Below are positions 32,301-40,362 of a DNA stretch of 64,000 nucleotides, in pieces. The DNA is from Cognatundibacterium griseum (GTDB lineage: Bacteria; Pseudomonadota; Gammaproteobacteria; Burkholderiales; Burkholderiaceae_D): NCBI RefSeq assembly GCF_014284195.1, contig NZ_JACOGC010000004.1, positions 62,001 through 126,000 of the forward strand, in the 5' to 3' direction. Made by a program: the position numbers and the translations under genes. How positions within the stretch are numbered: the stretch's first letter is position 1; every line of letters begins with the position of its first letter. Below the pieces are notes generated by a model. The model ran no database searches. It saw only the letters and a list, made by a program, of their open reading frames with translations, and was not told the origin of the DNA.

Positions 32301-33689
32301 ATGAGCAAAATAAAGCAACTGGCGCATGACGCCATGCATATTCGCGGCAAGCAACTGCCCGCCCGCAGCGGCGGCAGCCGCGAGGACGGACAGATGCGCC
32401 GCCGCGAAGCGCCAGATCAAGAGCGCGCAAAAGTCTCTGATGTCCCCCCCACAGTAAACACGGGGGAACGTAGACAAGCAGACGCGCACCTTTATGAAGC
32501 TCCATACGTTTTTCAAAAAACTCAAAAAATCAGTTCCGTGCAGCCAAATCAAGAATTGATAGCTGAGTTTCAAGCACCGAAAAACTCACCGATTCAGCTT
32601 TGTATGCGTGATGGCAAAGTCGTAATGCAGATGATTCGAATTCCTGCTGAGAGCGAATGCTGCGTAATTGATACTGTGCGAGTCACGATGCACGAAAATA
32701 CAATTTTCAATAAAACTGTTCGCTCATTGCTTACAGAAGATGAAATAGCAAGGGAAGCTTCAAAGCATATTGAAGCAATTTTCGGATTCGGAATTACAAA
32801 AAAATACGATAAAGGTCGTGACTTCTTCTTACATGCTTGGGAGTTAGGCGATAACTATGGCCATTTTGCGATGGGTGGCATCAAGCAACGTGATTCGATA
32901 CTGATTGCTATTAATGGTCAAGGCTGTTTAGCAGCGAAAGCAGGTTGGGAACTGCGGCTATATCAATTCCTGACCTCCAGCGATTGCATTGCTCCGCGCA
33001 TTACCCGTGTGGACTTAGCGCATGACGATTTCGACGGCTCGCAATTGTCTGTTTATGACTTCGATCGCGCATGGGAAGACGGCGGTTTTGATCGCTATGG
33101 TAACCGGCCTGAACCACAAAATTACGGTCCTTGGAAAAACCAAGATCCAATGGGCAAGGGACTCACATTCTATGCTGGAACGAAAAGCAGCAGCCAGCTA
33201 TTTCGCGGTTACCAAAAGGGTAAACAACTCGGTTCGCCTGATAGTCCGTGGATGCGTGCGGAAGTCCAGTTCAGCAATCACGACAAAGTGATTCCATTTG
33301 AAATTTTGATTGACCCGTCCAGCTATTTTGTTGCGGCCTATCCCGTGTTGCAGCAGTACAGCCCGAACAAAACCGGCAAACGCACTGAGATAGTTAAAAA
33401 ACTAGCTGAAGTTGGCGTAGAACATTTAACCAAACACACGAAACGTAGCTACGGAAAATTTATACGCTACGGACGTCAGATATACGGCGATAAAGAATTT
33501 CTCGACATGGTGCAGTCTGATCTGGATGAATGTCCTGCAAGGATGCGCCTTCCTGATTACGAATTTTCACCGACACCAATCCACAAGCAATCTTTGCTGG
33601 AATCGTGTGTTCCCTTCGCTTTAACTGCATCGGATTATGGCTATCCCGATGATGACAGTTCTTTGCATAGCCAATTCTCACACCATTAG
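32301..33689 (+). CDS. Phage replication initiation protein (Rep_trans/RstA-like)
   Basis: The 462-residue protein is the filamentous-phage initiator (pII/RstA type, PF02486-like). It should nick the plus strand and drive rolling-circle replication. Family-like blocks are DTVRVTMHENTIFN near residue 125, PRITRVDLAHDDFDGSQLSVYDFDRAW near 232, GKGLTFYAGTKSSSQLFRGYQKGKQLG near 290 and WMRAEVQFSNHDKVIPFEIL near 316. The first 70 residues are arginine-rich and probably disordered, and are encoded by a distinctly GC-rich tract. GGGAG precedes the ATG. It is followed nine bases later by the ssDNA-binding protein gene. Confidence 0.88.
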   Translation: MSKIKQLAHDAMHIRGKQLPARSGGSREDGQMRRREAPDQERAKVSDVPPTVNTGERRQADAHLYEAPYVFQKTQKISSVQPNQELIAEFQAPKNSPIQLCMRDGKVVMQMIRIPAESECCVIDTVRVTMHENTIFNKTVRSLLTEDEIAREASKHIEAIFGFGITKKYDKGRDFFLHAWELGDNYGHFAMGGIKQRDSILIAINGQGCLAAKAGWELRLYQFLTSSDCIAPRITRVDLAHDDFDGSQLSVYDFDRAWEDGGFDRYGNRPEPQNYGPWKNQDPMGKGLTFYAGTKSSSQLFRGYQKGKQLGSPDSPWMRAEVQFSNHDKVIPFEILIDPSSYFVAAYPVLQQYSPNKTGKRTEIVKKLAEVGVEHLTKHTKRSYGKFIRYGRQIYGDKEFLDMVQSDLDECPARMRLPDYEFSPTPIHKQSLLESCVPFALTASDYGYPDDDSSLHSQFSHH

Positions 33690-33697
33690 GAGCAGTC

Positions 33698-34009
33698 ATG
33701 AAATTTCAAACAGAACTCAAAGTCCTCGGCATGAAATCCAGCAAAGGCAAGATGGATAACGGCATGGAATTCGACAGCACAAAAGTGTATGTCGAAACAC
33801 CGCTAGACGACTCCAAAGGCAATGCAAAAGGTTGCTCCGTTGCCGAATATAACCTCGGCCTCGCTGAGGAATTCAACAAGTACAAACACCTGCCATTTCC
33901 GTTCATGGCAACTGCCACGGTCGAGGTCGTTGTCAGCGGCAAGAATCAAAAGATGCAGCTGTCCGAACTCAAGCCGGTTGATATGGTTAAACAACCGAAA
34001 GCGGCCTAA
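33698..34009 (+). CDS. Probable phage ssDNA-binding protein (pV-like)
   Basis: This 103-residue protein (MKFQTELKVLGMKSSKGKMDNGMEFDSTKVYVETPL and onward) is beta-rich and soluble. It lies straight after rep, where inoviruses encode the ssDNA-binding protein that coats the new plus strands and delays their conversion. GGAGCAG precedes the ATG. Size and position support the call, but the sequence match to a named family is not certain. Confidence 0.65.
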   Translation: MKFQTELKVLGMKSSKGKMDNGMEFDSTKVYVETPLDDSKGNAKGCSVAEYNLGLAEEFNKYKHLPFPFMATATVEVVVSGKNQKMQLSELKPVDMVKQPKAA

Positions 34010-34011
34010 TC

Positions 34012-34212
34012 ATGCGGCGCGTTTTCATTGTTCAGGACAGAGAGAGCGCGCTGTTTCTTTGTCCTCAGTTTGGTGACGTTGGATATACGCAGTGGCTGCA
34101 TGAAGCTGGCCGTTTTGATGATGAAGAGTCGGCTGTTGAAACAGCGAATTTTCATTGTACGGAAGGCTTCAATGTGTCCTCGTTTTACGAGTATTCCAAC
34201 GCCGTTAATTAA
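34012..34212 (+). CDS. Small phage hypothetical protein, 66 residues
   Basis: MRRVFIVQDRESALFLCPQFGDVGYTQWLHEAGRFDD and onward is a small acidic protein without membrane segments. It begins two bases after the previous stop, in the dense inovirus operon. Function is unknown. Confidence 0.6.
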   Translation: MRRVFIVQDRESALFLCPQFGDVGYTQWLHEAGRFDDEESAVETANFHCTEGFNVSSFYEYSNAVN

Positions 34213-34220
34213 CAGAATTT

Positions 34221-34511
34221 ATGGCTAACGGATCAGTTCAGACAGTCATCGTATGTGCACCGGCAACAAATTACCCACCACCGGCCTTACGTAGCTTGTG
34301 CCCGGATCAAGGTGGTCAGATTTATGCTCCGACCAGAGTGCAGGCCTATCTGCTTGATCCCAGCCAGCAAAACAATATCGATGCAGCTTTAGGGAATTTC
34401 GACTATGCGTATGCGTCCGGCCTGTGGTCGTTGGCATTCAGCATGGTTGTCGGTCTCTATTTTGTATCACACGGAATCGGTCAAGTTCTCGGCATGATTC
34501 GTCGGGGTTGA
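34221..34511 (+). CDS. Small phage membrane protein, probable minor coat component
   Basis: The 96-residue protein has a proline-rich N-terminal half with two cysteines (VCAPATNYPPPALRSLCPDQGG) and one membrane segment near residues 66-90 (GLWSLAFSMVVGLYFVSHGIGQVLG), ending in a basic tip. It lies directly before the major coat gene, where filamentous phages encode minor coat proteins. That role is inferred from position. Confidence 0.65.
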   Translation: MANGSVQTVIVCAPATNYPPPALRSLCPDQGGQIYAPTRVQAYLLDPSQQNNIDAALGNFDYAYASGLWSLAFSMVVGLYFVSHGIGQVLGMIRRG

Positions 34512-34558
34512 TGATGCGGCTGGGCGCTTCCCCAGAAATTTAAATATGGAGTTTCAAC

Positions 34559-34777
34559 ATGAATAAAAACGTTCAACGTGGTTTGGCTTTGGTTGGTGCG
34601 ATCGCTGTTTCCGGTTCCGCATTGGCGGCAGGTGGTCCAGACCTGACACCTCTGACATCGGTTGTGGATTTCGGTACGACAATTACGGCAACGTTGGCAA
34701 TCGCTGGTTTGCTCGCCGCTGTATATATCGCCATCAAAGGCGCAAAAACCGTTCTCGGCATGATCAAAGGCAAGTAA
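34559..34777 (+). CDS. Major coat protein (pVIII-like)
   Basis: The 72-residue precursor has a signal peptide (MNKNVQRGLALVGAIAVSGSALA) and a mature part of about 49 residues. The mature part has a mildly acidic N-terminus, one membrane segment (ITATLAIAGLLAAVYIAI) and a basic C-terminus (KGAKTVLGMIKGK). This is the layout of filamentous-phage major coat proteins, which wait in the inner membrane before assembly onto ssDNA. A strong terminator follows at once, as in other inoviruses, so this gene can be expressed at a higher level than those downstream. Confidence 0.92.
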   Translation: MNKNVQRGLALVGAIAVSGSALAAGGPDLTPLTSVVDFGTTITATLAIAGLLAAVYIAIKGAKTVLGMIKGK

Positions 34778-34788
34778 TCATGCATAAG

Positions 34789-34815
34789 AAAAGGGGGTGG
34801 CCGCCCCTTTTTTTT
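34789..34815 (+). terminator. Terminator behind the major coat gene
   Basis: AAAAGGGG / CCCCTTTT forms an 8-base stem with a 7-base loop and continues into a run of eight T. It lies 12 bases after the coat gene stop. Confidence 0.88.
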
Positions 34816-34843
34816 CGCCTATCAAGAACTGACAGAATAAAAA

Positions 34844-34936
34844 ATGACGATCAATGAACTTTGGTACTTAATCATTTTTGCATGGGGTATCGCATGCGGC
34901 TGGGCAGTAATCAAAGGTATCAACAACCAATATTAG
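34844..34936 (+). CDS. 30-residue membrane peptide, pIX-like minor coat
   Basis: MTINELWYLIIFAWGIACGWAVIKGINNQY is a single hydrophobic helix with a GxxxG-like face. Its size and placement between major coat and adsorption protein fit the tiny tip proteins pVII/pIX of filamentous phages. The next gene starts 11 bases after its stop. The ribosome site is weak (AGAATAAAAA), so confidence is moderate. Confidence 0.55.
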   Translation: MTINELWYLIIFAWGIACGWAVIKGINNQY

Positions 34937-34947
34937 GATGACCCATC

Positions 34948-35199
34948 ATGCAAGACATTTTGATTTGCTTTGTTTCGATCATGCTCGTATCGGGTTACTG
35001 GATTCTCGTATTTTTTTTCGTGATCGAAGGCTGCGAAAAATGGTGGCATCCGTTTGTACTTGCCGCGCTATTCCCGATCATGCTCATATACGAAAACTGG
35101 ATTGGCCTAGTCGCCGTCGCCCTGTTCTTCTCACTACTGTTTGGCATTCCGATCGCCATTGGAAAAGCGTCCCTCTGGTTTTCTGGAGCCATGTCATGA
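34948..35199 (+). CDS. Phage membrane protein, 83 residues
   Basis: MQDILICFVSIMLVSGYWILVFFFVIEGCEKWWHPFVLAALFPIMLIYENW and onward has three hydrophobic segments and almost no soluble part. An AGGATGACCC sequence precedes the ATG. The stop overlaps the start of the adsorption protein (ATGA), so the two are translationally coupled. Similar short membrane proteins precede the adsorption gene in related inoviruses; function is unknown. Confidence 0.7.
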   Translation: MQDILICFVSIMLVSGYWILVFFFVIEGCEKWWHPFVLAALFPIMLIYENWIGLVAVALFFSLLFGIPIAIGKASLWFSGAMS

Positions 35200-36746
35200 A
35201 GAAATTAATCACATTGTTTGCGATTAAAAAAGTTCTTCTTCTATTACTCGTTACATCCATTCTCTTCCAGCAGCATCAAGCATTTTCCCAAGCGCTACCA
35301 GTAGCTCCAGCAGCAAACTTTGTGATGAATCGTGCGGTCGCTGGAGTGCTAACAAGAGTCGCCATAGCGCGTGGTTTTGCTGCTAATGATCCAAGAATCG
35401 CAGCGACACTACTCGGCGTCAGCTCATCCCTAACGGCGGTAAACACGGCGTCAACTATCGCCGGCGTCGGTTTAGCTATTGCAGGGGCTCCGGTATGGGT
35501 CACTATCGTCGGTGGACTTGGTGTATTAGCGGTCGGTGCCGCAATAGTCGCCGGCACATCCAGCATGTCAATTACAAATACAAGTGCAGGAAATAAATTA
35601 CAGATTGTAGATGGTTCTGTAGTGCCGCCACCTGCCTATACGTCAGCGACAACGATACCGGCAAATTTTGCTTATCTCGTCAACGATGGGCAGGAGGTAT
35701 ACCGAGATTCGAGCTGCTATTCGACAAATGATTGTTATGCATTCCCGCCGTTACCTGCAGGTGACATTCCGATTCAGTGGAAATTCACATTTCCAGGCTC
35801 AGGAACAGTCGTCGTCGTTTTCTGGTCGATCGAAAGTTTTAAAGCAAAATGGACACCTTGGAGGCATCCTCCAGGAATCGCATTTGACGGTGGTTGGTAC
35901 GTACCTGCAAATTTATCGACAGCAAATTGGACTTCAGGGCCAACTTGGGATTTTTCTCAATCCGGAAAACGCTTGATAGGCAACCTGCAACTCAGCTTTC
36001 AAAATCCGCAAGGAGCTACACCTGCATCGCCAGTAAACGCGGCTTTCGATTCAACGACATCGCTCATACTGTCACCGAATCTCGGCCCACAATTGTATGC
36101 GAATCTGGACAATGCTTTTGCCAACATATCGCCGGCAATCAAGTCGCATCCACTTTCTAATGCGACCATTGCACAGGTAGTGGATTCCGCTTGGAAGAAT
36201 GCAGCAGCACAACCAGGTTATCAAGGATTACCGTATAGCGTAACTCAGCCGGTTACTGCCGCCGATGTCGCGACATGGCAAGCAGAAAATCCAAACAGCA
36301 TGCCGTCGCTCAATGATTTACTGGCGCCGGCAAGTTTACCTAATACAGCAACCGTTCCAATTTCGGCAACGGCAACAAACCCGAACCCTAGTCCGAATCC
36401 ATCACCCAATCCTGCACCAGATCCGAACGCTGTTTATAACGTCAACATCGTCAATATACCTCGTGTAGACCTTGGGGCAGATCCTAATATCGCGGCACCA
36501 ACAATGGAAGCTACTCCTTCAGCCGTAGAGATATTGTATCCACTGTTCACGCTGTTTCCTGAACTAAAAAACTATCAGGCGCCACAGCACAGTAGCGATT
36601 GCCCGAAACCTCAATTCAACGTGTTTGGAAAGACCATCACTATGGATTCTCATTGTGTGCTGGCTGAACAAAACCGTTTAGCGATCGCTTCGATCATGAC
36701 CGTAGTTTGGATATTGGTTAGTCTCTTTATTTTATTGTCCGCGTGA
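35196..36746 (+). CDS. TspB-like phage adsorption protein (pIII-like)
   Basis: The 516-residue protein has a signal peptide (KKVLLLLLVTSILFQQHQAFSQA) and glycine/alanine-rich hydrophobic stretches near residues 80-125. A large extracellular middle part is followed by a proline-asparagine linker near residue 400 (NPNPSPNPSPNPAPDP). The C-terminus holds the block CPKPQFNVFGKTITMDSHC and a single anchor helix (ASIMTVVWILVSLFILLSA). This C-terminal half resembles TspB of the Neisseria inovirus. It should bind the host receptor, probably a pilus, at the virion tip. The frame is open 86 codons upstream, but the signal peptide fixes the start at 35196. Confidence 0.85.
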   Translation: MKKLITLFAIKKVLLLLLVTSILFQQHQAFSQALPVAPAANFVMNRAVAGVLTRVAIARGFAANDPRIAATLLGVSSSLTAVNTASTIAGVGLAIAGAPVWVTIVGGLGVLAVGAAIVAGTSSMSITNTSAGNKLQIVDGSVVPPPAYTSATTIPANFAYLVNDGQEVYRDSSCYSTNDCYAFPPLPAGDIPIQWKFTFPGSGTVVVVFWSIESFKAKWTPWRHPPGIAFDGGWYVPANLSTANWTSGPTWDFSQSGKRLIGNLQLSFQNPQGATPASPVNAAFDSTTSLILSPNLGPQLYANLDNAFANISPAIKSHPLSNATIAQVVDSAWKNAAAQPGYQGLPYSVTQPVTAADVATWQAENPNSMPSLNDLLAPASLPNTATVPISATATNPNPSPNPSPNPAPDPNAVYNVNIVNIPRVDLGADPNIAAPTMEATPSAVEILYPLFTLFPELKNYQAPQHSSDCPKPQFNVFGKTITMDSHCVLAEQNRLAIASIMTVVWILVSLFILLSA

Positions 36747-36753
36747 GGTCACT

Positions 36754-37068
36754 ATGCCCGCTGCATTGTTTGGAATTCTCTTATCTGCATTACAGAGTGT
36801 TCTCGGTTTCGTATTGCGTTCTGTAATCGTTAAGTTCGTTCTGTTTTATGGAATCTATTTCGTGGTTAGAGAATTCGTTCCCGCGCTGACATCGTATGGA
36901 TTTTTTTCGGGTACAGGAAAAGCATCTGCACTAAGCAGCGCCTTAACCAGCATCCCAAGTTCAGTCTGGTACTTTCTGGATCTGTCGAATTTTTCGATGG
37001 GTGTCAGCATGGTACTGTCTGCATATGTGACGCGCTTCATTATTCGTCGTATTCCATTGATCGGATAA
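36754..37068 (+). CDS. DUF2523 phage membrane protein (pVI-like)
   Basis: The 104-residue protein has an N-terminal pair of hydrophobic segments (GILLSALQSVLGFVLRSVIVKFVLFYGIYFVV) and a third near the C-terminus, ending RFIIRRIPLIG. DUF2523 proteins lie between the adsorption protein and Zot in many inoviruses and are thought to be the pVI minor coat protein. It starts seven bases after the previous stop, and Zot begins three bases after it. Confidence 0.85.
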   Translation: MPAALFGILLSALQSVLGFVLRSVIVKFVLFYGIYFVVREFVPALTSYGFFSGTGKASALSSALTSIPSSVWYFLDLSNFSMGVSMVLSAYVTRFIIRRIPLIG

Positions 37069-37071
37069 GCC

Positions 37072-38154
37072 ATGGCGATTAATGCATACGTTGGTTTGCA
37101 GGGCTCAGGGAAAAGCTTTGAGGTCGTATCCTCTGTCATTCTGGACGCTGTCGCACATGGTCGGCGTATCGTTACCAATGTTGCGGGCATCAGTGAAGAT
37201 CGGATTCACGAATATCTCGTCAACAAGCGTGATGCGGATTCTATCCGCCTCGGGCATATCATCCATGTTGAGAACGATCGCATCATGCAGCCGCAGTTTT
37301 TTCCTGATGAAGAAAAACCAGAATTGGACTCCATCGTTAAAGGTGGTGATTTGGTCGCGATTGATGAAGCCTGGCGTTTTTGGGGAACAGACAGCGGCAA
37401 ATTGAGTCACGAGCATATGCAGTTCTTCCGTATGCATCGGCACTACGTCCATCCTGATACAGCCGTCGCCTGCGACGTAGTACTGATGACGCAAGACATT
37501 ACCGGTTTGCATCGCTCAGTTAAGAACGTCATTGAATTCGCATTCAAGATGCATAAGCATAAGTCACTTGGATTCTCAAAGCGCTATCGCGTTGAGATTT
37601 ACGAAGGATGGAAGCTCAATGCCAAAACACGAATTGATGATCGTCAAAAAAAATATAATCCGGAAATTTTCCCGCTGTACCAAAGCTATTCCGGTGGTCA
37701 AGGAATGGAAACTGCGATCGATAAGCGTCAGAATATTCTGGCGAATCGCACATTGTGGTTATACGCTGCGGGCGTAGTGATTGCCGCATTAGTTGGGTCA
37801 ATTGGGGCATGGCGTTTTTTTCATCCAGACATTCCAGCACGAAACGGAAATACGACCTCGCCTGCAAGTTCAAAAAAATCGATTCAGCCAGGCATACCTG
37901 CGACCGCTAACGGCCAAGTCGAAAATCGAGGTCTGTTTTCCGAGACGTGGAAAATTGTCGGTCAACTGGATATCGCCAACGATCATTGGGTAATTGTTTC
38001 AAACCCAGCCGGTCGATTGCGCATTGAGTCGCCATCCATGTTTCATGGCACAGGTGCTGCTGCCATTGGTGAGATTGACGGCGAGCGCGTATCTCGCTGG
38101 TCAGGCTCCAATAATCTACCTGCGTCACAAACACCAGGGCAACCCGCAAAATGA
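37072..38154 (+). CDS. Zot family assembly ATPase (pI-like)
   Basis: The 360-residue protein is the inner-membrane motor that assembles and exports the filament. Walker A is GLQGSGKS at residues 8-15 and Walker B is GDLVAIDEAWRFW near residue 95, followed by HRHYVHPDTAVACDVVLMTQD, typical of the Zot domain. One membrane segment lies near residues 230-248 (WLYAAGVVIAALVGSIGAW), and a periplasmic tail of about 110 residues should meet the secretin. The stop overlaps the secretin start (ATGA). Confidence 0.95.
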   Translation: MAINAYVGLQGSGKSFEVVSSVILDAVAHGRRIVTNVAGISEDRIHEYLVNKRDADSIRLGHIIHVENDRIMQPQFFPDEEKPELDSIVKGGDLVAIDEAWRFWGTDSGKLSHEHMQFFRMHRHYVHPDTAVACDVVLMTQDITGLHRSVKNVIEFAFKMHKHKSLGFSKRYRVEIYEGWKLNAKTRIDDRQKKYNPEIFPLYQSYSGGQGMETAIDKRQNILANRTLWLYAAGVVIAALVGSIGAWRFFHPDIPARNGNTTSPASSKKSIQPGIPATANGQVENRGLFSETWKIVGQLDIANDHWVIVSNPAGRLRIESPSMFHGTGAAAIGEIDGERVSRWSGSNNLPASQTPGQPAK

Positions 38155-39446
38155 AGCATTCAATAGGATTATCACTGCTCATGCTGGCCGTATATGCAAA
38201 TGCGGCAGTTCCACTTCCCAAAGCACCCAAAGCTATGGCGATACCGCCCATAGAATCGACAGTCAAATTTGATTTTCAATCAGTCAATGTCGCGCAAATT
38301 ATCAGCCTCGTTTATTTGGAAGCGTTAAAACAGCCGTATGTAATTGATCCTGCCGTTTTAAGAGATGAGCGCTTGGTCTCTTTCCGATTTGATGCGAGCA
38401 AAGGCGATTTGCGTACGTTCTGGGAAAATTTCCTGGACTCGCTCGATTTCAAAATCGAGTTGCGTCACGGTGTCGACTACGTTACGTCAAAGAAGCCGGC
38501 GCAAACTGCATCACCTAATTTCGATGTCCTGATTTATCATCCAAAGTATCGTCAAGTTTCCTATCTGGTCGGCTTGTTGACGCCGATTTTCACTACCGGA
38601 AATTTCACGGTCAATCGCACAGTGCATGCTCCGGCCAATGCAAAGAACAGCACAACCGATGCGCCGCCGGGATCAGCCGCGGCATCGATTGATCAAGATA
38701 GCGATACGCTGGTTTTTCAAGGTACGCAAGATGAACTTGCCAAGTTAAATAGAATCCTTCCGCAGGTGGATACGGCAACTGGCGAGGTCGTCGTGAAAGC
38801 GGTCGTCTACGAAGTCACTACCGGAAATTCAGAAGGCTCTGCATTTGGCCTTGCGTTAAATGTCCTTGGCGGAAAATTGGGTTTATCAATCGGTGGTGCG
38901 TCGACGCTAGCCAATTCGGTTTCAATCAAATCAGCGAGCATTGATTCCGCATTTTCTGCGTTGTCGGGGGATACCCGATTCAAGGCAATATCGACACCTC
39001 AGATTCGCGTGAAATCCGGTGCACAAGCGCGTTTTACTGTCGGCCAGGACGTGCCTACGCTCGGTGCGGTAACTTATTCGCAGAACGGCTCTCAACCCGT
39101 CCAATCAGTTGAGTATCGTTCCTCCGGCGTTATTCTGAATTTATCGCCGACTGTCAGAGAGTCCACGGTTGATATGACGATCGATCAGCAGATCAGTGAC
39201 TTCGCAAAAACAGAAACCGGCGTCAATAACTCTCCTACGCTCACAAAACGGCAGCTTTCAACGACCGTCAGCATTGCAGACGGTGAACTCGTTCTGATCG
39301 GTGGACTCACGCAAGACAAAGATACGAATACACATTCTGGTTTGCCATTCCTTCCGCAATTGCTGCATTCGAAAAGCAACACCGGATCAAGAACTGAAAT
39401 TTTGCTGTTGCTGCAGGTGTCGAGAATTCGCGAAAAATTACTATAA
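38151..39446 (+). CDS. Phage secretin (pIV-like)
   Basis: The 431-residue protein has a signal peptide (MKHSIGLSLLMLAVYANAAVP) and N0/N1-type domains (VKFDFQSVNVAQIISLVYLEALKQPYVI). A secretin core follows with VGQDVPTLGAVTYSQNG, the transmembrane strand block VEYRSSGVILNLSPTV and the final ISIADGELVLIGGL-like region (VSIADGELVLIGGLTQDK). It forms the outer-membrane gate for virion release. It is the last gene of the structural operon. Having its own secretin means the phage need not borrow a host type II secretin. Confidence 0.93.
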   Translation: MKHSIGLSLLMLAVYANAAVPLPKAPKAMAIPPIESTVKFDFQSVNVAQIISLVYLEALKQPYVIDPAVLRDERLVSFRFDASKGDLRTFWENFLDSLDFKIELRHGVDYVTSKKPAQTASPNFDVLIYHPKYRQVSYLVGLLTPIFTTGNFTVNRTVHAPANAKNSTTDAPPGSAAASIDQDSDTLVFQGTQDELAKLNRILPQVDTATGEVVVKAVVYEVTTGNSEGSAFGLALNVLGGKLGLSIGGASTLANSVSIKSASIDSAFSALSGDTRFKAISTPQIRVKSGAQARFTVGQDVPTLGAVTYSQNGSQPVQSVEYRSSGVILNLSPTVRESTVDMTIDQQISDFAKTETGVNNSPTLTKRQLSTTVSIADGELVLIGGLTQDKDTNTHSGLPFLPQLLHSKSNTGSRTEILLLLQVSRIREKLL

Positions 39447-39457
39447 ATTTATCAAAA

Positions 39458-39475
39458 CGTGTGTGAAACCACGAA
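39458..39475 (+). repeat. 18-bp repeat, copy 1
   Basis: CGTGTGTGAAACCACGAA lies 12 bases after the secretin stop and is followed 24 bases later by the first AGCGCGCT palindrome. Confidence 0.8.
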
Positions 39476-39499
39476 TGCAATTTTTAGCGTTTTCGTCTG

Positions 39500-39527
39500 A
39501 AAAAGTTTTAGCGCGCTAAAACTTTTT
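39500..39527. repeat. 28-bp perfect palindrome
   Basis: The core TTTTAGCGCGCTAAAA (39506-39521) is extended on both sides by AAAAAG and CTTTTT to give a perfect 28-bp palindrome. As ssDNA or RNA it forms a long hairpin with a T tail, so it may also end the structural-gene transcript. Confidence 0.85.
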
Positions 39528-39586
39528 GCGATCGCTGTAATATTTTCCTTGGTATTACGGTATTTTGTTAACTCAAATGCAGTGAA

Positions 39587-39646
39587 TTGCACGGTACCGT
39601 GCAAGCCATTTCACTATCCGTGCAACCTATTGCACCATCAGTGCAA
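39587..39646. repeat. Cluster of five TTGCAC half sites
   Basis: A perfect 18-bp palindrome TTGCACGGTACCGTGCAA (39587-39604) is followed by GTGCAA (39620), TTGCAC (39630) and GTGCAA (39641). Five copies of one hexamer in 60 bases look like initiator or operator sites. Confidence 0.75.
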
Positions 39647-39674
39647 ATTTCCGAAACATATTGCTTGTTCTAAG

Positions 39675-39692
39675 CGTGTGTGAAAACACGAA
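39675..39692 (+). repeat. 18-bp repeat, copy 2
   Basis: CGTGTGTGAAAACACGAA differs from copies 1 and 3 by one base. The bases after it (CTTATTT, then AATGCTA) also follow copy 3, so the shared unit is near 40 bp. Confidence 0.8.
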
Positions 39693-40099
39693 CTTATTTC
39701 TACCAATGCTACGAAAAGCCTAAGCTTTTGATTAAAAGTCCAAAGAATGAAGAATCGGGATATGCGACGAAAAATCTATGCGCTGCATAATCCAAAGTAT
39801 TGCCAATCAAAGATAAATTTTGTCGGCTCTAAAAACGACGAACTTTGTGAAGGTTCACGCTGGATCACACAGGATAATGCTTGATCATGTCGTGCTAAAA
39901 TTCCACCAAGATTGTTCGAGAGCGAGTGAAAGACGAACGTGCTGCCCGGAGCGATTTGGGTCCTGCGGATAGTAGGGGCAACAGAACCTCGCATGGTAAG
40001 CCTAGCTTGCCGAGACAAGGCCCTGCGGGGTCTTTTTCTTTTTCTTCGCCGGTTTCGGCTTCTTTTCCTTTGGGGGAAGACCACATTAATTTCCGCAAA

Positions 40100-40117
40100 C
40101 GTGTGTGAAACCACGAA
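40100..40117 (+). repeat. 18-bp repeat, copy 3
   Basis: CGTGTGTGAAACCACGAA is identical to copy 1 and is again followed, 28 bases later, by the AGCGCGCT palindrome. Confidence 0.8.
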
Positions 40118-40140
40118 CACTTATTTTGCTAATGCTATCT

Positions 40141-40166
40141 AAAAATTTTAGCGCGCTAAAACTTTT
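40141..40166. repeat. Second AGCGCGCT palindrome
   Basis: TTTTAGCGCGCTAAAA (40146-40161) repeats the core of the palindrome at 39500-39527. The flanks (AAAA and TTTT) pair again after one mismatch. Confidence 0.8.
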
Positions 40167-40362
40167 GCGCCTATTCCTGGAATCAGTTTTTAGCGAAAGG
40201 CTTGTCAAGGGCGATTCTAAAAGAATTTCCCGATGCAGATGCGTCGTTACCGGTTAGCGTAACTTTTGGGATTGCCCGCCGCAAATCCGCGATATTAAGC
40301 GGGAAATTGTTTTTGAATCGGCGAAGCGAACGCTTGACAAGACTGTAGCGATATACGCTCAC

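Noticed and set aside
34938..35195. An 86-codon N-terminal extension of the phage adsorption protein
   Set aside because: It would place the obvious signal peptide inside the protein and overlaps a better membrane-protein gene in another frame.
39942..40120. Small frames on both strands in the intergenic region
   Set aside because: Frames of 60-67 codons here overlap the repeats and the pyrimidine track and show no protein-like features.
40334..40355. A sigma-70 promoter from TTGACA and TATACG
   Set aside because: The spacer is only about 12 bases, too short for a normal promoter.
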